Source: Allokutzneria oryzae
GTDB taxonomy: Bacteria; Actinomycetota; Actinomycetes; Mycobacteriales; Pseudonocardiaceae
Assembly: GCF_042429765.1 (NCBI RefSeq)
Contig: NZ_JBHLZU010000017.1
Location: 6,031-70,030 of the forward strand
Reading direction: 5' to 3'
DNA: 64,000 nt
Shown here: positions 60,640-64,000 of the stretch, piece by piece
Layout: each line of letters starts with the position of its first letter
How positions within the stretch are numbered: position 1 is the first letter of the stretch
Translations under genes and position numbers: made by a program
Notes under the pieces: model-generated
Database searches by the model: none
The model's input: the letters and a program-made list of their open reading frames with translations, nothing else
What the model was told of the DNA's origin: nothing

Positions 60640-61586
60640 TCGCCGTTGCCCCGTCGCAGCCCCCGCTGGAGCCCTGGCAGGCCGCGACGGCACCCGCGAA
60701 CCCGACCCAGCTGGCGCGGCCGGCGTTCCTGATGAACGCGCCGTTCTCCTACGCGCCGGAGAGCACGGCAGGCGCCGACGAGGCCCCCCGGCCGCGCAAG
60801 GCTTTCGCGCAGTTCTTCGACCTCTACAACTTCGTCGCCTCCGAGGCGCTGGTCACCCTGCTGCCCACCCCGTCGGCGACCGGCTTGCCGGAGCTGGTGT
60901 TCACCGCGAACCTCGGTGTGGTCCTCGAGCACCACGCGAACCGGAACACGGCGGTGATCTCCAACTACACCACCGTGTCCCGGCGGGCGGAGACGGTGAT
61001 CGGCGTCGACTTCCTCCGCGCCATGGGCTACGACACCCACGTTCCCGAGACCCACTTCGAGGGCGAGGCCGACCTCAAACACCTGCACGGCAACGTCTAC
61101 GTCGGCGGATACGGCCAGCGGTCCGAAGTGGACACCTACGACTGGATGGAGCGGACCTTCGACATGAAGGTGGTCCGGCTGGCCATGACCGATCCGGGAC
61201 TGCCGCACCTCGAACGCACCGTTTTCCCGCTCACCAAGGAGAAAACCCTGGTGTGCACCGAGCTCTACCAGCGGGCGGAGCTGGTAGAGCTCGAACGGCA
61301 CACCGAGATCATCGACGTGTCCGTTGAGGACTGCCGCGCGGGTGCCTGCGGCTCGGTGCGGCTGCACAACGTCCTGCTGAACTCCTCGCACATCCACGAC
61401 CTGCGCGCGGGAACCGAGGAGTACCACAGGGAAGTCGTGAAGAACCGGCGCATCGAGGACATCGCGTCCTCGGTCGCCTTCGAGGTGAACTACGTCAACC
61501 TCTCCGAGTACCGCCGGGGTGGCGCGCTGCTGTCGGGCATGCTGCTGCACCTCAACCGGTTCTCGTACGCGTTCCAGCTGCTGTGA
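60636..61586 (+). CDS. Amidinotransferase/arginine deiminase-superfamily (pentein) protein lacking the catalytic Cys
   Basis: The 316-residue pentein-fold protein has LPELVFTANLGVVLEHH (the vFtaN motif), HFEGEADLKHLHGNVYVGG (E-G-E-D region) and PHLERTVFPL (the counterpart of HLDTxFxPL with the catalytic His). At the C-terminus, where the family has GGxxxC, it reads RRGGALLSGML: the Cys position is Ser300 (TCG 61533-61535). It starts in a 4-base overlap with the decarboxylase gene, so the two are coupled. Either a Ser-based or non-catalytic role is possible; a joint guanidine/amine pathway is only an inference. Confidence 0.8.
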   Translation: MIAVAPSQPPLEPWQAATAPANPTQLARPAFLMNAPFSYAPESTAGADEAPRPRKAFAQFFDLYNFVASEALVTLLPTPSATGLPELVFTANLGVVLEHHANRNTAVISNYTTVSRRAETVIGVDFLRAMGYDTHVPETHFEGEADLKHLHGNVYVGGYGQRSEVDTYDWMERTFDMKVVRLAMTDPGLPHLERTVFPLTKEKTLVCTELYQRAELVELERHTEIIDVSVEDCRAGACGSVRLHNVLLNSSHIHDLRAGTEEYHREVVKNRRIEDIASSVAFEVNYVNLSEYRRGGALLSGMLLHLNRFSYAFQLL

Positions 61587-61617
61587 CCCTGCCCGTGATC
61601 CCACTCTGAGTCGAGAC

Positions 61618-61645
61618 GGGGGCGCCGACGGTGGTCGGCGCCCCC
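61618..61645. terminator. Hairpin between convergent genes
   Basis: A perfect 12-bp stem (61618-61629 with 61634-61645) and a 4-base loop lie 31 bases after the pentein stop and 19 bases before the DUF885 gene end. It is a probable bidirectional terminator, without a U-tract. Confidence 0.7.
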
Positions 61646-61664
61646 AGCTCCTCAGCTCTCCTGC

Positions 61665-63284
61665 TCAGCTCTCCAGCGCGATCCGGCGGGCAAGGCCCAG
61701 CGGCAGCGCGCCGGAGCCGGCGATCTTCGCGTTGAAGGACCGCACGTCACCGCGGCCCGCCGCGAGGTAGTCGGCGCGGATCTTCTCGATCTCCAGGCTG
61801 CCCGTCAGGTACGACGGGGCCTGCGTCGGCCACGCGCAGTACCGGTTGACCTCGCCGACCGCGGTGCCCGGCGTGAGCGAGGCCTTGGTGGCCATGTGCC
61901 GCTCGGCCTGCTCGATGGTCATGTCCCCGCAGTGCAGAGCGGTGTCCACCACGATCCTGGCGGCGCGGAAGATCCGCGCGTCCAGGTGTGCCAGCTCGTG
62001 CGCCGGGTCGGCGAAGTACCCGTTCTCGCTCAGCAGCCGCTCCGCGTAGAGCGCCCAGCCCTCGGAGAAGTACGGCGTGCGGAACAGCTTGCGGACGGTG
62101 CGGTCGCCGCCCGCCATCCACGACAGGTGCCAGTGGTGGCCGGGGTACGCCTCGTGCACCGCGATGGTGGGCATCTGCGCCCGCGCGTTGGTGGCCAGCC
62201 GCTGCCGGACCTGCTCCTCGGTGAACTCCTCCGGGGTGAACGGCACGAAGAAGTGGCCCAGCCGCGAGGAGGTCAGCGGCGGCGGCGCGATGTAGAACGC
62301 CACCGACAGGATCGGCCGCTGGAAACCGGGGGAGGGCACCACGCGGCACTCCTCGCCCTCGGCGAAGGGCACCAGGTCGTTGTCGATGAGGAACTGCCGG
62401 GCCCGTTCGGTCTCGGCCGCGTACTCCGCGCGCATCGCCTCCAGCGTCGGCGGGTGGTCGGCCTGCAACGCGGTCATCACCGCGTGCCAGTCCTCGGAGC
62501 CGCCGGGCACCTTCGTGGCCAGCTCCCGCATCTGCGTGTCCAGCTCGGCGTAGACGGCCTCGCCGCGCTCGTGCAGCTCCGTCGCGCCGTAGCCCAGCAG
62601 CTCCCGCTCCCGCAGCAGCGCGGAGTACCGCTTCTCGCCGAGCCGCCAGTCGCCCTGGGCGCGCTCGGCGAACTCCTCCAGCCAGACCGCGAGCTCGTCG
62701 AAGGCGGCGGCGGCGGGCTCGGCGGCCTCGACGAGCCCGCGGCGCAGGGCCTCGTCGGCGACCTCGCCGGGCAGCGAGGAGGTGAGGAACGCGCGGGCGC
62801 TGCGCGCCTGCCCCAGCGCCCGCCGCACGACCAGCGCGGGGGCGATCGAGGCGTCCAGGTTGGCCTTGCAGGCGGCGAGCGAGCCGGGCACCTCGCGCAG
62901 CCGGGCGACGGCGGAGGCGACCAGCTCGGCCTCCGGGCGCAGCCGGTGCAGGAAGAGGGTGAACAGTCCGGAGAGGATCGGGCCGACGTAGACGGCGGGG
63001 TCGCGCCGCCACTCGGGCTCGTCGGCCAGGATCGTCTCGCCGCGCAGCGTGGCCACCACGAGGTCGCGGTCGACGGAGTCGTCCAGGGACAGGCCGGCGC
63101 CGTCCACGGCGGCGAAGCGGTCCAGCCACTGGCGTGTCTCCGCGTCGCGGCGGGCCCACGCGGCGGCGGACTGGTCGCCGAGGGTGTCCTCGCGACCGGT
63201 GGCGCCCAGCAGCGTGGCCCGGACCGGGTAGGCGTCCAGGTGCCACTCGACGAAGGAGTCCAGAAGGGTTCGCAGTTCGGTCAC
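61665..63284 (-). CDS. DUF885-family metal-dependent hydrolase/peptidase-like protein
   Basis: The 539-residue helical protein has the DUF885 zinc-peptidase-like signature HEAYPGHHWHLSW near residue 380 and YFSEGWALYAERLL downstream (third ligand Glu). The family resembles M2/M32 carboxypeptidases; a few members are dipeptidases, most are uncharacterised. There is no signal peptide, so it is cytoplasmic. GTG 63284 begins the recognisable domain; a frame continuing to 63845 is antisense to the transporter gene and is not accepted. Confidence 0.88.
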   Translation of the reverse strand: MTELRTLLDSFVEWHLDAYPVRATLLGATGREDTLGDQSAAAWARRDAETRQWLDRFAAVDGAGLSLDDSVDRDLVVATLRGETILADEPEWRRDPAVYVGPILSGLFTLFLHRLRPEAELVASAVARLREVPGSLAACKANLDASIAPALVVRRALGQARSARAFLTSSLPGEVADEALRRGLVEAAEPAAAAFDELAVWLEEFAERAQGDWRLGEKRYSALLRERELLGYGATELHERGEAVYAELDTQMRELATKVPGGSEDWHAVMTALQADHPPTLEAMRAEYAAETERARQFLIDNDLVPFAEGEECRVVPSPGFQRPILSVAFYIAPPPLTSSRLGHFFVPFTPEEFTEEQVRQRLATNARAQMPTIAVHEAYPGHHWHLSWMAGGDRTVRKLFRTPYFSEGWALYAERLLSENGYFADPAHELAHLDARIFRAARIVVDTALHCGDMTIEQAERHMATKASLTPGTAVGEVNRYCAWPTQAPSYLTGSLEIEKIRADYLAAGRGDVRSFNAKIAGSGALPLGLARRIALES

Positions 63285-63338
63285 CCCAGGGAACTTAGCC
63301 TTTCTAACGACTTGTGTCTCGGGTTTACCCTTCCGCCC

Positions 63339-63902
63339 GTGGATCTGGGGCTGCTCGGCCAAGCGGCGGGGATGTTCACCGTCACCAACATCGACGACCT
63401 GCTGCTGCTCGCGCTGTTCTTCGCCCGTCCTGGCGCGGTGCACTCGCGTGTGGTGATGGGCCAGTACCTGGGCTTTTCGGCCATCCTGGCGCTCTCCGTC
63501 GTGGGCGCGCTCGGCGCGACACTGCTGCCGGAACCCGCCCGCCCCTACCTCGGCCTGCTGCCGTTGCTGCTCGGGCTGCGCGCGGCGTGGGCTGCCTGGA
63601 GCGACTCGCCGGAGGAGGGCTCTGCGGCTCCACCGGCCCCCGGCGTGCTCGCGGTGGCGGCGGTGACCCTGGCCAACGGCGGCGACAACATCGGCGTCTA
63701 CGTGCCGGTCTTCACCGCCAGCGGACTCGGCGCGCTGCTGGTCTACGTCGCGGTCTTCCTGGCACTGGTCGGCGTGTGGTGTGTCGTGGGGCGGTACCTG
63801 GCGGGCAGGCAGGCCGTGGCGCGGGTGCTCTCCCGATGGGGACACGTGCTCCTGCCCGTCGTCCTGGTGGGAATCGGCGTGCTGATCCTCTTCGGCGGCT
63901 AG
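63339..63902 (+). CDS. CadD-like cadmium resistance/membrane transporter
   Basis: The 187-residue protein has about six hydrophobic helices, with MFTVTNIDDLLLLALFF near the start and VTLANGGDNIGVYVPVF in the second half. These are the two matching Asp motifs of the CadD family (LysE-like fold). Members export cadmium or other small cations. GTG 63339 is divergent from the DUF885 gene with a 54-base spacer. No metal regulator is adjacent. Confidence 0.88.
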   Translation: MDLGLLGQAAGMFTVTNIDDLLLLALFFARPGAVHSRVVMGQYLGFSAILALSVVGALGATLLPEPARPYLGLLPLLLGLRAAWAAWSDSPEEGSAAPPAPGVLAVAAVTLANGGDNIGVYVPVFTASGLGALLVYVAVFLALVGVWCVVGRYLAGRQAVARVLSRWGHVLLPVVLVGIGVLILFGG

Positions 63903-64000
63903 CGCCCCGTCCGGTTCGTCGCCCCGACCCGACGCCGCTCCACCGCCCGCTCCGTCCCGTCGCTGCCCGCTCCGCCGCCCGCTCCGTCCCGTCGCTGCCC
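63903..64000. repeat. GC-rich direct repeats at window end
   Basis: GCTCCGTCCCGTCGCTGCCC occurs twice (near 63949 and 63981) in a CGCTCCGCCGCC-rich background just after the CadD-like stop. It is probably the beginning of another 3'-end tandem array; it is cut by the window edge. Confidence 0.6.

Noticed and set aside
61896..63338. Long upstream extension of the CadD-like frame
   Set aside because: It is antisense to the DUF885 gene; the hydrophobic transporter begins at GTG 63339.
1..64000. Search for CRISPR arrays, insertion sequences, integrases, toxin-antitoxin pairs and riboswitches
   Set aside because: No transposase, integrase, cas, toxin-antitoxin or recognisable riboswitch core was seen on either strand; short elements could have been missed by eye.

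Overview
This window comes from a high-GC actinomycete, most probably of the Pseudonocardiales type. The evidence is the strongly GC-rich third codon positions, many GTG starts, 1-4 base stop/start overlaps, two XRE-DUF397 regulator pairs, an RbpA-like RNA polymerase binding protein, an ECF42/DGPF pair and a WYL regulator. The genus is not claimed. I saw no tRNA, rRNA, CRISPR array, insertion sequence or phage module.

Layout. 1-6983: the 3' part of a highly reducing type I polyketide synthase (AT-DH-MT-ER-KR-ACP; the ketosynthase lies before the window) followed by an alpha/beta hydrolase. 7015-9031: a DGPF protein, an ECF42-type sigma factor and a VOC protein, translationally coupled behind a hairpin that covers the first ribosome binding site. 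9233-12032 (minus): a stand-alone ketosynthase with Ser in place of the active-site Cys, and an FAD monooxygenase. 12612-16681: an orphan substrate-binding lipoprotein, a GH95-like hydrolase and a secreted M15-like protein. 16865-24000 (minus): narGHJI plus an HPP membrane protein, a respiratory nitrate reductase operon. 24282-27224: a Vps62-like lipoprotein, a DUF397/XRE pair and a small unknown protein. 27345-32685: GH42 beta-galactosidase, GNAT, GT87 mannosyltransferase, a frameshifted pseudogene and an RraA-like protein. 32707-39000: acyl-CoA synthetase, a small unknown protein, an OtsB-GH15 fusion, a small zinc protein, a secreted protein and an NmrA remnant. 39074-44952: WYL regulator, asparaginase, hydrolase, PCMT-like methyltransferase and LacI regulator. 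44949-50260: second XRE/DUF397 pair, an RbpA paralogue, a STAND regulator, an FKBP lipoprotein and a cold-shock protein. 50415-54747: M6 protease, lipoproteins, methyltransferase and GNAT. 54752-59764: PL14-like lyase, OhrR, thioredoxin, an ArsR remnant, quinone oxidoreductase, desaturase and TetR. 59890-63902: a phosphatidylserine-decarboxylase-like enzyme coupled to a pentein without its catalytic Cys, a DUF885 protein and a CadD-like transporter.

The most unusual feature is a family of five dispersed palindromic repeats (about 9042, 40310, 41692, 49803 and 56951). Each has arms of about 21-24 bp around a GAGAGCGCTCTC-like core. Paired changes in the two arms keep the stem, and one conserved outer flank gives the element a direction. 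All lie at 3' ends of genes. Two abut the broken ends of decayed genes, which suggests a small mobile or recombinogenic element. Several convergent intergenic regions also carry tandem arrays with 8-, about 20-, 23- and 24-bp periods.
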